64,000 bases of DNA from Rhodocyclus tenuis (GCF_014197755.1 NZ_JACIGE010000014.1:50161-114160); one strand, 5' to 3'. Shown: positions 1 to 9,200, numbered from the stretch's first letter. Notes: generated from the letters alone by a model not told the origin. A program made the numbers and translations.

Positions 1-1973
1 AGCGCGTAGTTCAGCCGGCCGTTAAGGATGTTCTGGTCGCGATCGGCAAGGTCGAACTTGCGGAATTGTTCGATGTTGTGCACCCAGCTGGCCACGTTGG
101 TGCCGTTCGCTGTCGGTAAGGGACCAAGTGAAGCGCTGTAAAACTCGTCGTAAGGGTCGGCTCGGTACTCGCTGCCGCGGCGGCGTCCGTGTTCAAACGA
201 AAGGCGCAGGCTCCCCTCCTCGAAGCCGCGGTTGATGTAGCCGAGCTTGAGTTTGTCTTCCCAGGTGTTGTCGCGCTCGCGGTGCTTGCGATCGTAGCTT
301 TCGCGCTCCCACGCCGCGTTGAAACTGTTGGTGCGATTGAGGCGGTAGTCGGCGCCGAGCGTGTAGTTGAACTGCTTGTATTCGAAAGGCATGTTGCGGA
401 TGTTGATGTTGCCGGCGACCGGGACGATGCCCAGCGCCTGCGTCGCCGCAACATTGCAGCCAGTAGCGGTGTAGTTGGTATTGAGCAGCGCCGAACCGCT
501 GCCGTCGTTGATGATGCGGCCCCACTGGCCGGTCAGCGGGTTGCACGCCCAGTACACGGTCTTGTTCTGTGTTTCGTAGTAGCGCAGCTTGCCCTGCACG
601 TCGAGATCGTTCAGCGGCGTCAGGCGCAGGCCGAGATCGACCAGACGCGTGTCGATTTCGGCGTTGGCGGTCTGCTGTGACAAGGAGTTGGTGGTGTTCC
701 ATTGCCCGGCGGCGATGGGCGCACCACCGATGGTGGCGCCGCTGGCGGACAGGTCGTTGACCGAGGGCGCGATCAGATTGTCGTTTTGCGACAGCTTCGC
801 CAGCGAGACAGCAGCGGTGAAGCGGCCGTCGTAGAAGTCGGGCAGACGGCGCGCGTACTCGCTCTTCAGGTTGATGAAGTTGTTGTCCGGATAGAGGTCG
901 TAGCGGGCGCGGGTGATGTTGCCCGACGTTGATACGGCGCCGTTGATGGTGACGAAGAGTGGATTCTCGATCGTCAGCGTGTCGATGTTGTTGCGAAACA
1001 GCGAGGCGGCGAGCTGCAGGTTGAAACTCTGCAGGCTGTCGGCGAACTGCAGTCCGGCGAGCAGGTCGTGCGTCGTGTAATCGATCGACTCGGCGGTCTC
1101 GATGTTGCCGCCGCCGCCGCCGCCGCCGAAGACAGTGCCGAAGGGGCGCGCGCCCTGTCGGCGTTCGTTGCTGTAGCTGGCGAAGAATTTCCAGTTGTCG
1201 GGCAGGTTCAGATCGAAGCGGGCGCCGCCTTTCTTGCGCACCAGCGACAGTTCGCCGTACGGCGTCGTCGCCAGCGTGTTGCGGATGGCTGTCTGTGCGG
1301 CGGCAGCGCTGGCGCCACCACCGGCGGGCAGGCCGTTGAGCGTCTGCGTGTCGCTGCCGACGCCGCTCCACAACGAGCGGTAGGTCGTCGTGAATACATG
1401 TGGCGTTTCGTTGTAGAAGGCTTTCACCTTCCAGTCGTTGTAGTGACCAAAGCTGAGACTGTAGAACTGGTCCTTGCGCCCGACGCCACCGCCATTGACG
1501 TCGAAGAAGGCGGCATCCGCCGGCTTGGCCAGTTGCAGGCCGAAGGTGTTGAGCAGCAGCCCGTCGTCGAGGTCGCGGTATTCGATCAGTTTGGCGGCAC
1601 GTGCCGTGGTCGCGTTGCCGCCGATCACGCCCACTTCGGCATTGGCGTTGTACAGCCAGCCGTTGGCGTTGGTGTTCGGTTCCTTGACGAGGAAGGGCTC
1701 GCGCGTGCGCAGGCCGGTCGGCGAGCGCGAGTCGGGCGATTCGCCGAGGCCGTCGGGATCCTTTTCCCGAAATGTGCTGAATCCGGCAGGATTCATCGCG
1801 TTGCCGAGCACCGTGTCGACGCCGTTGCCGGAGTCGGCGCTGGCGATATTGCTGGACATCTGAGCCGCCGCGCCGGCCACGGCGATGGTCAGCAGATTCA
1901 GGCCGTTGATCCGGCGCGCGCGCGAGGCTGATAGCCGATCCCGCTGGGCCGCGAAAGAACCAAGATTTTTCAT
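1..1973 (-). CDS. MtrB/PioB-family outer-membrane beta-barrel protein, 3' end beyond window
   Basis: The reading frame is open from the ATG at 1973 to the window edge (657 codons), so the C-terminus is missing. The first ~45 residues look like an export signal (hydrophobic NLLTIAVAGAAA). The rest is rich in alternating polar and aromatic strands ending in aromatic residues, as expected of a large beta-barrel. Near the edge is ADRDQNILNGRLNYA, a segment typical of MtrB/PioB proteins. GAGGAG precedes the start. It sits 18 bases after the decaheme cytochrome gene, so the two are co-transcribed. In this family the barrel sheathes a decaheme cytochrome and lets electrons cross the outer membrane. 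I see no N-terminal CxxC like that of Shewanella MtrB. Direction of electron flow (metal reduction or iron oxidation) cannot be told. Confidence 0.88.
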   Translation of the reverse strand, partial: MKNLGSFAAQRDRLSASRARRINGLNLLTIAVAGAAAQMSSNIASADSGNGVDTVLGNAMNPAGFSTFREKDPDGLGESPDSRSPTGLRTREPFLVKEPNTNANGWLYNANAEVGVIGGNATTARAAKLIEYRDLDDGLLLNTFGLQLAKPADAAFFDVNGGGVGRKDQFYSLSFGHYNDWKVKAFYNETPHVFTTTYRSLWSGVGSDTQTLNGLPAGGGASAAAAQTAIRNTLATTPYGELSLVRKKGGARFDLNLPDNWKFFASYSNERRQGARPFGTVFGGGGGGGNIETAESIDYTTHDLLAGLQFADSLQSFNLQLAASLFRNNIDTLTIENPLFVTINGAVSTSGNITRARYDLYPDNNFINLKSEYARRLPDFYDGRFTAAVSLAKLSQNDNLIAPSVNDLSASGATIGGAPIAAGQWNTTNSLSQQTANAEIDTRLVDLGLRLTPLNDLDVQGKLRYYETQNKTVYWACNPLTGQWGRIINDGSGSALLNTNYTATGCNVAATQALGIVPVAGNINIRNMPFEYKQFNYTLGADYRLNRTNSFNAAWERESYDRKHRERDNTWEDKLKLGYINRGFEEGSLRLSFEHGRRRGSEYRADPYDEFYSASLGPLPTANGTNVASWVHNIEQFRKFDLADRDQNILNGRLNYA

Positions 1974-1991
1974 GCCGATCTCCTCGTCACG

Positions 1992-2960
1992 TCAGCGCTG
2001 GAAGCGGGCGCCGGAGGGGTGATTGCTGCCATGAATTTGCGAGTGGCAGTTCTGGCAAGCCCGGCCAATTACGCGCTGGCTTGGTGTGCCGCCGCCGAGT
2101 TGCGCGGCGGCCGACTGGTCGGCACGGAAGAACTGTCCCGGATGGCCGACTGCAGGGTTGTGGCACTGCGAGCAGAGGTAGGGACGAGGCGAAGCGAGCA
2201 GCTTGTCCTGGTTCGAGCCATGCGGCAGATGGCAGTTGGCGCAGTTTTCTCGGACCGGCGCGTGCTCCCAGATGAAGGGGCCGCGTTTTTCGGCGTGGCA
2301 GGTGTAGCAGACGTTGTTGATGCTGTCGGCCTTGAGCAGCGGCTTGGTGATCGAGCCATGCGGGTTATGGCAGTCGACACAGCTCATCTTGCCTTCCGGC
2401 AGCGGCATGTGCGAGCGCTTGCGGAACTCGGCGCGCTGCTGCTGGTGGCAGTTCATGCAGGTTTCGTTGATGGTGTGCCGGGTGAGCAGCGCGTTGCCCG
2501 AGATCTTCTCCATCGGGTTGTGGCAGTCGGAACAGGAGAGCTTGTTCTTGGCGTGCTCGGACCCCGGCCAATGCATGCGGTTGCCGCCCTGGTGGCAGCC
2601 GAGACACTGCGCCGTCTGCTTCTCAACCGGCGTTCCCCAGCCCTTGGTGTAACCGATCAGGAGGTCCTTGTTCTTGGTGTCCTTGGCGTGCGCAGCGCCG
2701 GGGCCATGGCAGGCCTCGCAGACGCGGGCTTCCTGCTGCGTGCGCGGGTTCTGTCGAAATACCTTGGCGTGCAGGGTTTCGGTGAAGTGCGTGGCCTCCT
2801 GCCCGTGGCATTCGATGCACTTCTTCTCGCCGATATAACCGCCGTCACTGGCCGGCGCCGCTGCGAGCGCCTTGCCTGATAGCGCGCAGCACAATCCGAT
2901 GCTCAGGGCGACCGTAAAGGCTCCGGTACGCAACAGTCTTCCGAGTCTGGCGATGCTCAT
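1992..2960 (-). CDS. Decaheme c-type cytochrome, DmsE/MtrA/PioA family
   Basis: 322 residues with exactly ten CxxCH heme-binding motifs (CIECH, CEACH, CLGCH, CSDCH, CMNCH, CVDCH, CYTCH, CANCH, CSQCH, CQNCH) spread evenly over the mature protein. This is the count and size of MtrA/DmsE-type periplasmic decaheme cytochromes. The N-terminus has an arginine-containing, then hydrophobic signal peptide ending near ALAAAPA. I chose the ATG at 2960 because AAGGAG lies 7 bases upstream; a start 12 codons earlier lacks such a site. It is first in an operon with the MtrB/PioB barrel. Together they should form a porin-cytochrome conduit. No outer-surface cytochrome (MtrC/OmcA) gene is visible in the window, but the operon continues past the edge. 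Confidence 0.93.
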   Translation of the reverse strand: MSIARLGRLLRTGAFTVALSIGLCCALSGKALAAAPASDGGYIGEKKCIECHGQEATHFTETLHAKVFRQNPRTQQEARVCEACHGPGAAHAKDTKNKDLLIGYTKGWGTPVEKQTAQCLGCHQGGNRMHWPGSEHAKNKLSCSDCHNPMEKISGNALLTRHTINETCMNCHQQQRAEFRKRSHMPLPEGKMSCVDCHNPHGSITKPLLKADSINNVCYTCHAEKRGPFIWEHAPVRENCANCHLPHGSNQDKLLASPRPYLCSQCHNPAVGHPGQFFRADQSAAAQLGGGTPSQRVIGRACQNCHSQIHGSNHPSGARFQR

Positions 2961-3335
2961 TCGCGGTCGCTCCTTATGGTCCGGCCTGATCTGCAACGTC
3001 CTTTGCCGGATATGCGGGCGGCAGACGGCCGCACGAATTCCTGCGCTCAGGGCGTCGAAGCTCGCAGCACGAAGGTTCTCGACAGGGGAGGGGCGTTGCG
3101 GTCAGCGAGCGCGCAGGGCTTGCCGCCGGAACAGCCTTTTCCTTTGGTCTGGCGTTGTCGCAAGACCGGGCAGGGCAGCCCGGCGTCGACAATCTTTTTT
3201 ACTTTTTTTACGTTCTTTCACACGAGGACAAGACTAGCGGCTTGGCGACAGCGATTCTTGCCTCAAAGTGAAAGAGCTTTTGCTCAGGAGTGCCCTTGTC
3301 GCGCGCAGGGTTTTGCGCGCGCCGGGACGCTCTGG
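2961..3335. other. 375-base intergenic gap upstream of the cytochrome operon
   Basis: No convincing gene. It should hold the promoter of the minus-strand cytochrome operon. The only low-GC segment is a pair of T-tracts at about 3194-3210 (A-tracts on the minus strand), which could act as an UP element or bending site. A GC-only inverted repeat (GCGCGC at 3301-3306 and 3315-3320) lies just after the stop of the AraC-type gene but lacks a T-run. Confidence 0.4.
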
Positions 3336-4286
3336 CTAGCGCGGTTTGCCCTGGGGGGCGACGGCGACGACCTCGCGTGGCGGGCAGCCGAAGCGTTGCT
3401 TGAAGGCGCGGCTGAAGTGCGCCTGGTCGTTGAAACCGTAGGAAAAGGCCAGAGCGCCGATGTTGCGCCGGCCCCCTTTGTGTTGCGCCAGCTGGCGGTA
3501 GCAGGAGGTTAGCCGCAGTTCCCAGACCCACTGCATCAGCGGCATCGATTCGCCTTCAAACAGCTTGTGGATGTAGCGCGATGACAGATCGACACCGCGC
3601 GCGATGGCGGCAATGTCGAGCGTCGGCTCGCACAGATGTGTACGCACATAGTTGCGGATGCGTTCGCGGTGGTAGGACTCCAGCCGCGAGTTAGGCGCCG
3701 CTGGCCGGCCTGCCGTTTGCGGCGCCGCTGCCTGTTCCTCAAGGTGCTCGTTGAGTGTCGTCGCCAGCAGGTGGATTACTGCCTCGCCCATGGCGCGTCG
3801 TCCTTCGCTGGCGAGCGGGCGTTTGCGCGCAAGCAGATGGCGCAGCAGGGTCAGCAACACGACGGCTGCGCGGTCGGCGGGTAAGGGCGTGCCGGCAATG
3901 CGTCGCCAGTTGGGGCAGTAGTGCGCGAGACGTGCGAGCGACAGACTCATGGCCGCTTGCTGGCCTTCTTCGCCTATCGCTTCGATGTCGGGACTGCGGG
4001 CGGGCGGCATCAGGCAAAAGTCACCGGTCGCCAGGCGCGAGCGTCGTCTGCCCAGTTGCAACAGCGAACTGCCGGCCATCTGGAAGAGAACGATGCAGCG
4101 CGGCTCGTCCGCCCGGTCTTCCAGTTGCACGGTGAACACCGCTTCGTCACTGCGTGCCAGTCCCACCTCGCCCAAGGCTTCCCAGTCGATGGGCACGCTA
4201 CCCGGCGCTTCTGCCGGACGAAATCCGCTGCCGGCGAGTTGTGCGCCAATGCTGGCGCCACTCCGTGCAGAGTCGCTACCGTCCAT
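3336..4286 (-). CDS. AraC-family transcriptional regulator
   Basis: 316 residues. The C-terminal ~100 residues hold the double helix-turn-helix of AraC/XylS proteins: a first helix pair around LDIAAIARGVDLSSRYIHKLF and a second around IGALAFSYGFNDQAHFSRAFKQRFG, the classic signature. The N-terminal half resembles the AraC-binding-like (cupin) domain of FeaR/NahR-type members (FTVQLEDRADEPRCIVLFQM, then GDFCLMPP). The start at 4286 is set by AGGAGGAG a few bases upstream; an in-frame start 42 codons earlier has no site. It lies upstream of, and on the same strand as, the decaheme cytochrome operon, so it may control it, but the 375-base gap makes co-transcription uncertain. The ligand is unknown. 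Confidence 0.88.
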   Translation of the reverse strand: MDGSDSARSGASIGAQLAGSGFRPAEAPGSVPIDWEALGEVGLARSDEAVFTVQLEDRADEPRCIVLFQMAGSSLLQLGRRRSRLATGDFCLMPPARSPDIEAIGEEGQQAAMSLSLARLAHYCPNWRRIAGTPLPADRAAVVLLTLLRHLLARKRPLASEGRRAMGEAVIHLLATTLNEHLEEQAAAPQTAGRPAAPNSRLESYHRERIRNYVRTHLCEPTLDIAAIARGVDLSSRYIHKLFEGESMPLMQWVWELRLTSCYRQLAQHKGGRRNIGALAFSYGFNDQAHFSRAFKQRFGCPPREVVAVAPQGKPR

Positions 4287-4569
4287 ATCTCCTCCTCCTT
4301 TTACAGGGCCGCCGGTGTATTCCCGGCTAGCCTGCAGGTTTGCCCAAAGGGCGGCAGCGCTGTGGCGATATCGGATGATCGCTCTTGGAATTTGTTGTGT
4401 GAACGCCGGCAAAGCTTGACTGCGAGGCTTCGGCGAGATGAGAAACTATTGCACATTCTCCGGTAGGGGTGAATCAACAATACGGCTCCAGCGCCGGCGA
4501 GCTTTGGTGTGAAGCCGTTTTTCGGGCAAAATCCACGCGCCGCGCTTCCTGCGGGTGATACTGGGCGCC

Positions 4570-5418
4570 ATGGTCAATCCTGTCTGTTACCGAATCCTTG
4601 AAGACATCGCTCGCGACTTGTCGGGTGATGAGGTCACTTTTCCGACCTTTCTCGACCTCACCTTCCGCATTCGCACGGCGCTGAAAAATCCGGATCTGGC
4701 GATCGAGCAGCTCGCCAGTCTGGTCGGCGCCGAGCCGTTGATGAGCGTACGCATCATGCGCATGGCCAATTCGGCGGCGCTCAATTCATCAGGCCGGCCG
4801 ATCGCCGACGTCAAGTCGGCGGTGACGCGGGTCGGTATCAAGGCCGTGCGGACGGTGTCGTTTGCCGTTGCCATGGAGCAGTTGCTGCGCTCGAAGAAAA
4901 TGGCGCCCTTCGAGGCCTTGTCACATCGCCTGTGGGATCACACGGTTCTCGTCGCCGCGCTGTGTCGGGTGCTGGCGCGGCGGCTGTCGCCGGTGAATCC
5001 TGACGAGGCGATGTTTGCCGGCTTGGTCCATGACATCGGCGCCTTCTACCTGCTGTCGCACGCGGTCAATTTTCCGGAGCTGCTGGCCGACCACGAGGAA
5101 GTGATCGCTCTGCTACGACAGTGGCACGACAATATCGGCCACGCGCTGCTCTCCGCGCTTGGTCAGCCCGACGAGGTGCTGCAGGCGGTGCTGGAGCACG
5201 AACAGCCGCGAGCCTTGTCGACAGTGCGGACGCTGGCCGACGTGGTCTATCTCGCCAACCGCCTTGCCGATACGCGCTGCAGCTGGTCGGGTGATGGCGG
5301 TCGTGGGCAACTGGATGGTGAGGCACTGAGCGGTGTGATCGAGGGCGACGCGCTGGCGATGTTGCTCGCCGAAGCAGAACAGGAAATCCTCTCCCTGAAG
5401 GCGGGGCTGGGCGGCTAG
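4570..5418 (+). CDS. HDOD-domain signal-transduction protein
   Basis: About 282 residues covering one HDOD domain (residues ~20-220): TFPTFLDLTFRIRTAL, then LASLVGAEPLMSVRIMRMANSA, AVTRVGIKAVRTVSF and GLVHDIGAFYLL. HDOD proteins are degenerate relatives of HD phosphohydrolases, usually regulatory. The histidine-aspartate pair is retained in GLVHDIG, but other HD metal ligands are not obvious. No second domain such as GGDEF or EAL is attached. The ATG at 4570 and a GTG at 4555 are both possible starts; neither has a clear ribosome-binding site. It stands alone, divergent from the AraC-type gene and 92 bases before kup. Its pathway is not known. Confidence 0.82.
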   Translation: MVNPVCYRILEDIARDLSGDEVTFPTFLDLTFRIRTALKNPDLAIEQLASLVGAEPLMSVRIMRMANSAALNSSGRPIADVKSAVTRVGIKAVRTVSFAVAMEQLLRSKKMAPFEALSHRLWDHTVLVAALCRVLARRLSPVNPDEAMFAGLVHDIGAFYLLSHAVNFPELLADHEEVIALLRQWHDNIGHALLSALGQPDEVLQAVLEHEQPRALSTVRTLADVVYLANRLADTRCSWSGDGGRGQLDGEALSGVIEGDALAMLLAEAEQEILSLKAGLGG

Positions 5419-5510
5419 GCAAAGCAGCCCGGGACGGCTTGTCAGCGGGGCGGTGAGGCACTCGGCGGCGCGGGTGTTTTTTCCTTGAAATGAACTGAAA
5501 GAGCAGATCG

Positions 5511-7394
5511 ATGCACGTATCCCCGGCCACTGCAAAAACGCGCCTGCCTGCTCTGGCGCTGGCGGCGCTGGGCGTCGTTTACGGCGACATCGGTACCAGT
5601 CCGCTGTACACGATGAAAGAGGTGTTTGCCGGCAATCACCCGATTCCGCTGACGCCGGACAATGTGCTCGGCATCCTGTCGCTGATCGTCTGGTCGCTGA
5701 TCATCATCGTCTCGGTCAAGTACGTCTTCTTCATTCTGCGCGCCGACAACCGCGGCGAGGGCGGCATCATGGCGCTGATCGCGCTGGCCTTGAGCGACGC
5801 CAAGGGCAATCCGCGGCGCGAGAAGGCAATCATGCTGCTCGGCATTCTCGGTGCCGCCATGTTCTACGGCGACGGCATGGTGACGCCGGCCATTTCGGTG
5901 CTGTCGGCGATGGAGGGGCTCGAAGTCGCGGCGCCGGGACTTGAGCATTTCATCATCCCGCTGACGCTGATCGTGCTCTTCCTCCTGTTCTTCTTCCAGC
6001 GCCGGGGCTCGGCATCGGTCGGCGCGCTGTTCGGGCCGATCATGGTCGTCTGGTTCACGACGCTGGCGTCGCTCGGCATCTACAATCTGCTCGCCGATCC
6101 GGAGGTGTTGCGTGCACTCAATCCGGCTTATGGCGTGCGCTTCCTGATCGAGAACCGCGGCATCGCCATCGTCGCCATGGGTGCCGTGGTGCTTGCCGTC
6201 ACCGGCGCCGAAGCGCTCTATGCCGACATGGGCCACTTCGGCCGCCAGCCGATCCGCATCGCCTGGTTCTGTTTCGTTCTGCCAGCATTGATCCTCAACT
6301 ACTTCGGCCAGGGCGCGCTGCTGTTGCTTGATCCCTCGACCGCCGAGAATCCGTTCTTCCACTCGGCGCCTGATTGGGCGATCTATCCGCTGATCCTGTT
6401 ATCGACGGCAGCCACGGTGATTGCCTCGCAGGCAGTGATTTCCGGTGCCTTCTCGGTGACGCGCCAGGCGATGCAGCTGGGTTTCGTTGCCCGCGTCGAG
6501 GTGCAGCACACCTCCGACCGCGAACAGGGGCAGGTCTATCTGCCGGCGGTGAACTGGGGGCTGTTCGCGGCGGTGGTCGTGCTCGTGCTCGGTTTCCGTT
6601 CGTCGAACAATCTGGCGGCGGCCTACGGGCTGGCGGTGACCGGCGACATGGTCATCACCTCGCTGCTGGCGACCATCGTCGCGGCGCGCGTCTGGGGCTG
6701 GGGATGGGGCCGCGCGCTGTTCCTCTTCGCTGCTTTCCTGTCGGTCGAACTGACCTTCCTCGTCGCCAACGTGATGAAGATTCCCGACGGTGGCTGGTTC
6801 CCGCTGGCGGTTGGTGTCGTCATCTTCGTCTTGATGACCACCTGGAAACGCGGCCGGCAACTGCTCAACGAGCGCCTTTCCGTCGATGCCATCGCGCTCG
6901 AGCCGTTCATCGACGCGCTGCTGGTGGCGATGCCGCCGCGCGTTCCCGGCACCGCAGTCTTTCTCTATTCCGACCCGGATGCCGTGCCGCACGCGCTGAT
7001 GCACAACCTGATGCACAACAAGGTGCTGCACGAGCGCGTCGTCGTCGCTTCGGTGCGCGTTCTCGATCAGCCCTACGTTGCCGCGGCCGAGCGGATCGAA
7101 TTGCGCGCGTTGAAGGCCAATTTCTACCGTGTCGTCGTCCGTTACGGTTTCAAGGACGATCCGAATCTGCCTTACGCGCTGACGCTGTGTGCCGAGCAGG
7201 GCTTGCCGCTCGACATGATGGAAACCTCGTTTTTCCTCGGCCGCGAAACGCTGATTCCGCGCCTGGATTCGGAGATGGCGCTGTGGCGCGAAAAGCTGTT
7301 CATTGCCATGTTCCGCAACGCCAGCAGCGCCACCAACTTCTTCAAGATTCCGAGCAACCGCGTCGTCGAACTGGGGTCGCAGGTCGTTCTCTGA
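5511..7394 (+). CDS. kup: Low-affinity potassium transporter Kup
   Basis: 627 residues, the normal length for the KUP/HAK/KT family of proton-coupled potassium uptake proteins. The family signature VVYGDIGTSPLYTMKEVF is at residues ~22-40, and GDGMVTPAISVLSA marks the second conserved block. About twelve hydrophobic segments fill residues 15-450. A soluble C-terminal domain of ~170 residues follows (PGTAVFLYSD, then HNLMHNKVLHERVV), as in E. coli Kup. GAAAGAG precedes the ATG. The gene is monocistronic: HDOD ends 92 bases upstream and the downstream gene is convergent. Confidence 0.96.
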   Translation: MHVSPATAKTRLPALALAALGVVYGDIGTSPLYTMKEVFAGNHPIPLTPDNVLGILSLIVWSLIIIVSVKYVFFILRADNRGEGGIMALIALALSDAKGNPRREKAIMLLGILGAAMFYGDGMVTPAISVLSAMEGLEVAAPGLEHFIIPLTLIVLFLLFFFQRRGSASVGALFGPIMVVWFTTLASLGIYNLLADPEVLRALNPAYGVRFLIENRGIAIVAMGAVVLAVTGAEALYADMGHFGRQPIRIAWFCFVLPALILNYFGQGALLLLDPSTAENPFFHSAPDWAIYPLILLSTAATVIASQAVISGAFSVTRQAMQLGFVARVEVQHTSDREQGQVYLPAVNWGLFAAVVVLVLGFRSSNNLAAAYGLAVTGDMVITSLLATIVAARVWGWGWGRALFLFAAFLSVELTFLVANVMKIPDGGWFPLAVGVVIFVLMTTWKRGRQLLNERLSVDAIALEPFIDALLVAMPPRVPGTAVFLYSDPDAVPHALMHNLMHNKVLHERVVVASVRVLDQPYVAAAERIELRALKANFYRVVVRYGFKDDPNLPYALTLCAEQGLPLDMMETSFFLGRETLIPRLDSEMALWREKLFIAMFRNASSATNFFKIPSNRVVELGSQVVL

Positions 7395-7502
7395 GGCGGC
7401 AGGCGCGCCAAGGCGAAGGCGCGACCGCGCTGCGCTGAGACTCTCTCTTTCCGGCTCGGCGCTCTTGCGCTTGCGCCGGGTGCTCCCTGGTCCTGCGCGC
7501 GC

Positions 7503-7991
7503 TTACAGCCGGCGCACCTTCTCCAGCAGCGCCGTCGTCGAGGTCTGGTGCCGGAAAGGGATCGAGACGACGCGGCCGCCGCCGGCGCTGACTTCGGCAG
7601 CACCGACGATCTTGTCCACCGGCCAGTCGCCGCCCTTGACCAGCACGTCCGGCCGGCAGTCGAGGATGCGCGCCAATGGCGTGTCTTCCTCGAACCAGGT
7701 CACCAGCGCGACGCTGCCCAGCGCCGCCATCACTGCCAGGCGATCGGCAAGCGCATTGACCGGTCGATCCTCGCCCTTGCCCAGGCGGCGAACCGAGGCG
7801 TCACTGTTCAGCGCAACGACCATTGCGGCGCCAAGTGCGGCCGCCTGCGCCAGATAGGTGACGTGGCCGCGGTGCAGGATGTCGAAGCAGCCGTTGGTGA
7901 AGACGAGCGGCCGCGGCAGCGTTGCAACGCGTTGCGCGAGTTCAGCGGGGGCAACGATCTTGTTCTCGAAAGCGGGCGGTGGCAGATTCAT
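7503..7991 (-). CDS. rfaE2: D-glycero-beta-D-manno-heptose 1-phosphate adenylyltransferase (RfaE domain II)
   Basis: 162 residues, the free-standing nucleotidyltransferase half of HldE, as is usual in betaproteobacteria where kinase and transferase are separate genes. It makes ADP-D,D-heptose for the lipopolysaccharide inner core. The cytidylyltransferase-like motif [12 protein letters not shown] (residues 32-43, with HxGH at 40-43) and the C-terminal STTALLEKV support this. The ATG at 7991 gives the usual family length; a start 24 codons upstream adds only basic low-complexity sequence. It lies 129 bases after the B12-type regulator gene on the same strand. gmhA, an earlier step of the same pathway, lies at 18562-19155. 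Confidence 0.94.
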   Translation of the reverse strand: MNLPPPAFENKIVAPAELAQRVATLPRPLVFTNGCFDILHRGHVTYLAQAAALGAAMVVALNSDASVRRLGKGEDRPVNALADRLAVMAALGSVALVTWFEEDTPLARILDCRPDVLVKGGDWPVDKIVGAAEVSAGGGRVVSIPFRHQTSTTALLEKVRRL

Positions 7992-8120
7992 GGCGGACGG
8001 GATCGGCAGGGTTGGCCGAGTCAGGTGAGCGGCTTGGCGTTGCCGCCTTTGCCGCTGCTGCACCTTGCTCGGAAGATTTGGTTCCGGCGGCAGCCCGCAG
8101 AGTGGCTGTGCCGACGGCTG

Positions 8121-9119
8121 CTAGGCCGCGAGTGTCGCCGATTCTAGCACTGCGTTCCTGCGCCAGTCGTCGAGCGCGACCAGCGCGGCGTCGAGCGAGG
8201 AGAGGACGCGGACACCGCTGACGGCACGGGCGCGTTCGCTGCCGCCGCCGCCAATCCACAGTTCGGTTTGCGCCGGCAGCATGTCGCGCAGTTGCGCGAC
8301 CAGCGGCGCCACTTGGCGCGTCGGGAAAGACGCCGAGAAGGAGAGGGCGACGATGTGCGCCTGATGCGCCTTCGCTGCCATGGCAATGTCGAACAGCGGC
8401 GTTTGCGTGCCGAGCGGGATACAACTGGCGCCGTCGAGCGCGAGCAGTGCCTGCGCCATCAGCAGGCCAAGCGTATGCAGTTCGTCGGGTACGGTGGTGA
8501 GAACGATGCGTGGTGCGCTGGCCGCTGGCGGCAGGCTGGCCATCGCCTGGCGCAGCAGCGTCGTGATCTGTTCGGTGTACAGGTGTTCCTCGAAGACCTC
8601 GATCTCGCCGCGCATCCACGCTTCGCCGATGGCGACATTGAGCGGTCCGACCGTTTCGACGACAAAACGGTGCAGCCCCTGGCGCAGCATCGCCTGATTG
8701 AGCGTCTGCCGCAGCAGCGGCAGATCGTGCCCGCGCACCTGCGCCAGTACGCGGTCGATCAGCGGCGATACCGCCGCGCTTGCCGTCGATGGTGCTGAAG
8801 CCGGAGTGTCGTCCGTCGTCACGGCGATGTCGCCAGGAGGTGTCGGCATTGCCGTCGTTGTTGCGCTTTGCGCGCTCAGCAGCGTCAGTTCCTCGCTGCC
8901 GGCACCGATCAGCCGTCCCGGACGGTGTCCCTGATCGATCAGGCGCTTGATCAGGCGCAGTCGTTCGACTTGTTCGGCTGAATAGAGACGCTCGCCGTGA
9001 GCGTCGCGCGCAGGCGTCGGGAAGCCGTAGCGGCGCTCCCAGACGCGCAGCGTGTCCTTGCCAAGACCGGTATCGCGCTCGACGGCGCCGATATTCATGG
9101 GCGGGCGGGATATGCTCAT
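8121..9119 (-). CDS. litR: MerR-type repressor with B12-binding photoreceptor domain (LitR/CarH family)
   Basis: 332 residues. Residues 8-75 are a MerR DNA-binding domain (IGAVERDTGLGKDTLRVWER, then RLYSAEQVERLRLIKRL). A ~50-residue Ala/Thr-rich linker follows. The C-terminal ~210 residues are a four-helix cap plus a Rossmann-like cobalamin domain. Residues that define light-sensing CarH are present: W168, the pair E178-H179 spaced W+10/W+11, and E213-x-H215, the predicted lower axial ligand of cobalamin. So it should bind adenosylcobalamin and repress in the dark. The ATG at 9119 touches a TTTGTCC-T-GGACAAA palindrome whose AGGA also serves as the only ribosome-binding site. It is divergent from the lipid operon and probably represses both directions. 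Confidence 0.9.
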   Translation of the reverse strand: MSISRPPMNIGAVERDTGLGKDTLRVWERRYGFPTPARDAHGERLYSAEQVERLRLIKRLIDQGHRPGRLIGAGSEELTLLSAQSATTTAMPTPPGDIAVTTDDTPASAPSTASAAVSPLIDRVLAQVRGHDLPLLRQTLNQAMLRQGLHRFVVETVGPLNVAIGEAWMRGEIEVFEEHLYTEQITTLLRQAMASLPPAASAPRIVLTTVPDELHTLGLLMAQALLALDGASCIPLGTQTPLFDIAMAAKAHQAHIVALSFSASFPTRQVAPLVAQLRDMLPAQTELWIGGGGSERARAVSGVRVLSSLDAALVALDDWRRNAVLESATLAA

Positions 9120-9134
9120 TTTGTCCTGGACAAA
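9120..9134. promoter_or_regulatory. Operator 1 (TTTGTCC-T-GGACAAA) at the repressor start
   Basis: Perfect 15-base palindrome directly before the repressor start codon (minus strand). It is the first of three copies in 193 bases. It lies 14 bases upstream of the -35 of the rightward promoter and inside the 5' leader of the leftward transcript. MerR-family proteins bind such dyads as dimers. Assignment to this repressor is inference. Confidence 0.75.
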
Positions 9135-9148
9135 GTGTCGATAAGACG

Positions 9149-9177
9149 TTGACGAAGGGTTTCTTGGGCGTTATTGT
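9149..9177 (+). promoter_or_regulatory. Rightward promoter of the folE2-lipid operon
   Basis: TTGACG at 9149-9154, 17-base spacer, TATTGT at 9172-9177: a good sigma-70 type match. Predicted transcription start is about 9184, so operator 2 (9192-9208) covers roughly +8 to +24, where a bound repressor would block elongation. Confidence 0.65.
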
Positions 9178-9200
9178 AGCGCCAAGTGCATTTTTGTCCA
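9173..9200 (-). promoter_or_regulatory. litR: Leftward promoter of the repressor gene
   Basis: Read on the minus strand, TGGACA (9200-9195), 16-base spacer, TACAAT (9178-9173). The -35 lies inside operator 2 and the -10 overlaps the -10 of the rightward promoter. RNA polymerase could not occupy both promoters together, and the repressor would block its own gene. Confidence 0.6.

Noticed and set aside
3226..3231. GGACAA half-site upstream of the cytochrome operon
   Set aside because: No matching TTGTCC half on the other side, so it is not a copy of the repressor operator.
3301..3320. GCGCGC inverted repeat as terminator of the AraC-type gene
   Set aside because: Only six pairs and no T-run; GC-only repeats are expected by chance here.
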